DNA of 6,936 nucleotides from Chloroflexi bacterium RBG_13_51_52 (GTDB lineage: Bacteria; Chloroflexota; Dehalococcoidia; Dehalococcoidales; RBG-16-60-22): assembly GCA_001796525.1 (NCBI GenBank), contig MGMT01000009.1, positions 1 to 6,936 on the forward strand. Direction: 5' to 3'. This document shows positions 6,323 through 6,936 of this stretch, piece after piece; positions within the stretch are counted from its first letter, which is position 1; each line of letters starts with the position of its first letter. Under the pieces are notes generated by a model, which was not told the origin of the DNA, did no database searches, and saw nothing but the letters and a program-made list of their open reading frames with translations. Position numbers and translations under genes: made by a program.

Positions 6323-6351
6323 ATTATATACTGTTAGGTTTGGACCGTCAA
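6323..6351 (-). promoter_or_regulatory. Near-consensus sigma70 promoter giving an almost leaderless mRNA
   Basis: On the minus strand, TTGACG (6351-6346), a 17-base spacer and a perfect TATAAT (6328-6323) lie upstream of the lipoprotein ATG at 6313. Transcription normally starts about 7 bases past the -10, near 6316, leaving about 0-5 bases of leader. No Shine-Dalgarno sequence fits in the gap. Confidence 0.8.
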
Positions 6352-6412
6352 TTAGATAATCCCATCGCCAGGTCCGGTTTCTTAGTCTATATTCAAGATA
6401 AAGAGAGACTTG

Positions 6413-6475
6413 CCCTCTCCCTTTCGTAAAGAGCCTGCCCCGTACTTGATACGGGGGAGAGAAGAGAGGGTTTTT
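6413..6475 (+). repeat. Two-level inverted repeat, probably a dispersed element
   Basis: An outer stem CCCTCTC (6413-6419) with GAGAGGG (6464-6470) encloses an inner perfect stem CCCCGTA (6438-6444) with TACGGGG (6450-6456) and loop CTTGA. TTTTT follows at 6471-6475, so on the plus strand it has the look of an intrinsic terminator. However, no rightward gene ends here: the nearest upstream gene points left and starts at 6313. The phrase around the inner hairpin resembles palindromic repeats I have seen dispersed in environmental bacterial genomes, which seems the better explanation. Confidence 0.5.
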
Positions 6476-6525
6476 ATCCCCCCAAATAAAGTGACAAAAT
6501 CCCCTTCCCTTTTCAGAACTTTTGT

Positions 6526-6533
6526 GCTATATT
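6526..6533 (+). promoter_or_regulatory. Extended -10 candidate upstream of the small ORF
   Basis: TGC followed by TATATT on the plus strand fits an extended -10 (TGn plus a hexamer with 5 of 6 matches). No convincing -35 lies 16-18 bases upstream. It would start a transcript near 6540 that runs through the tandem repeat into the small ORF. Confidence 0.25.
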
Positions 6534-6535
6534 TA

Positions 6536-6579
6536 CCCTGAGCATAGTCGAAAGGCTTGCCCTGAGCGAAGCCGAAGGG
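6536..6579 (+). repeat. Tandem pair of a 20-base CCCTGAGC repeat
   Basis: CCCTGAGCATAGTCGAAAGG (6536-6555) and CCCTGAGCGAAGCCGAAGGG (6560-6579) match at 16 of 20 positions and are separated by CTTG. Sequences of the type CCCTGAGC...CGAAGGG (read in reverse, CCTTCG...GCTCAGGG) appear as dispersed intergenic repeats in many bacteria. Here the last bases of the second unit supply the GGGAG that could act as ribosome site for the next ORF. Confidence 0.65.
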
Positions 6580-6591
6580 AGAATATCAAGC

Positions 6592-6822
6592 ATGGAATAC
6601 AAAACAAAAAGCAGATGTAACGCCCATCCCGGTAATCAGGACCCCTTCAGGGATATCATGTTCCCCCTCGGTTACGGTAATTTAACGATGACGGCGATTC
6701 GTAATTGGTCGGAATATATTGGATTGAACCCAAACGAAGCAGAACGAAAAACCAATAATGCCGGAAATGAAGCTGGCTTAACATATAACGAAAATCAAAA
6801 AATCGTAGCTAATTACTCGTAA
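6592..6822 (+). CDS. Doubtful small ORF, 76 aa, unrecognised
   Basis: An ATG with GGGAG (6577-6581) 10 bases upstream opens 76 codons ending in TAA. The product is polar and rich in Asn, Glu and Lys (for example ERKTNNAGNEAG), with no signal peptide, membrane segment or motif I recognise. The stretch is more AT-rich than the neighbouring genes. The ribosome site lies within a repeat and the frame may be open by chance. It would converge on the ribonucleotide reductase gene. Nothing better is seen on the opposite strand in this interval. Confidence 0.3.
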   Translation: MEYKTKSRCNAHPGNQDPFRDIMFPLGYGNLTMTAIRNWSEYIGLNPNEAERKTNNAGNEAGLTYNENQKIVANYS

Positions 6823-6890
6823 TCGTTTTGAAAATAAAAATTTCAAATAACCTCAACCCTCAAACCACTTCCTCCCCTGAATAGCGGTTA

Positions 6891-6936
6891 CTAGCACTTG
6901 GTATAGCCGCAGACAGGGCAATGGTAGCAGCCTTCG
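6891..6936 (-). CDS. nrdJ: C-terminal tail of a probable adenosylcobalamin-dependent ribonucleotide reductase (rest outside window)
   Basis: Read leftward from the window edge, the last 14 codons before TAG (6893-6891) give EGCYHCPVCGYTKC. A terminal Cys cluster of the form E-G-C-x2-C-x2-C-G-Y-x-x-C is typical of the extreme C-terminus of class II (NrdJ) ribonucleotide reductases. There it ends a zinc-ribbon-like tail carrying the Cys pair that re-reduces the active site. The enzyme makes deoxyribonucleotides without oxygen, using coenzyme B12. Only the tail is visible, so another protein with a terminal zinc ribbon cannot be excluded. Confidence 0.6.
   Translation of the reverse strand, partial: EGCYHCPVCGYTKC

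Noticed and set aside
6413..6475. Intrinsic terminator (hairpin plus TTTTT) on the plus strand
   Set aside because: No gene transcribed rightward ends upstream of it; the flanking gene starts at 6313 and runs left. Kept as a repeat instead.
6827..6847. Inverted repeat TTTGAAA/TTTCAAA as a terminator for the reductase gene
   Set aside because: The stem is almost all A/T, so it would be weak, and no T-run follows on the minus strand.

Overview
The window looks like ordinary chromosome from an anaerobic-type bacterium, most likely a member of the Chloroflexota (Dehalococcoidia-like). That assignment is an inference. It rests on mid-range base composition, frequent TTG/GTG starts, Cys-anchored lipoproteins (one with a long Thr-rich stalk), a QueG-like double [4Fe-4S] protein, and what appears to be the tail of a B12-dependent ribonucleotide reductase. 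No rRNA, tRNA, CRISPR array or transposase was found.

Layout, left to right. (1) 1-372, +: C-terminal part of a membrane protein resembling the YhfC family of intramembrane proteases, cut by the window edge. (2) 440-789: a small GIY-YIG nuclease gene broken by one missing base and bracketed by two hairpin repeats in opposite orientation. (3) 815-2929, -: a two-gene operon, a DUF2344/TIGR03936 radical-SAM-associated protein followed 30 bp later by tilS (tRNA-Ile lysidine synthetase), with its own sigma70-type promoter. (4) 2930-3098: a divergent intergenic region with promoters facing both ways and a run of G-tracts between and inside them. (5) 3099-4391, +: a lipoprotein with a Thr-rich stalk, best started at a TTG. 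(6) 4388-6313, -: a second lipoprotein followed 21 bp later by a short QueG-like iron-sulfur protein. The latter ends with its stop codon interlocked with that of the facing lipoprotein gene. (7) 6314-6890: intergenic DNA with a near-consensus promoter, two kinds of repeat and one doubtful small ORF. (8) 6891-6936, -: the last 14 codons of a zinc-binding C-terminal tail typical of adenosylcobalamin-dependent ribonucleotide reductase.

How the genes fit together: tilS and the DUF2344 gene form an RNA-related housekeeping pair. The lipoprotein/QueG-like pair is an operon without an obvious shared function. No single new multi-gene system is evident. The points most worth a second look are the hairpin-flanked GIY-YIG cassette, whose two hairpins differ by compensating base pairs; the G-tracts wrapped around a -35 element; and a promoter placed so close to its start codon that the mRNA should be nearly leaderless.
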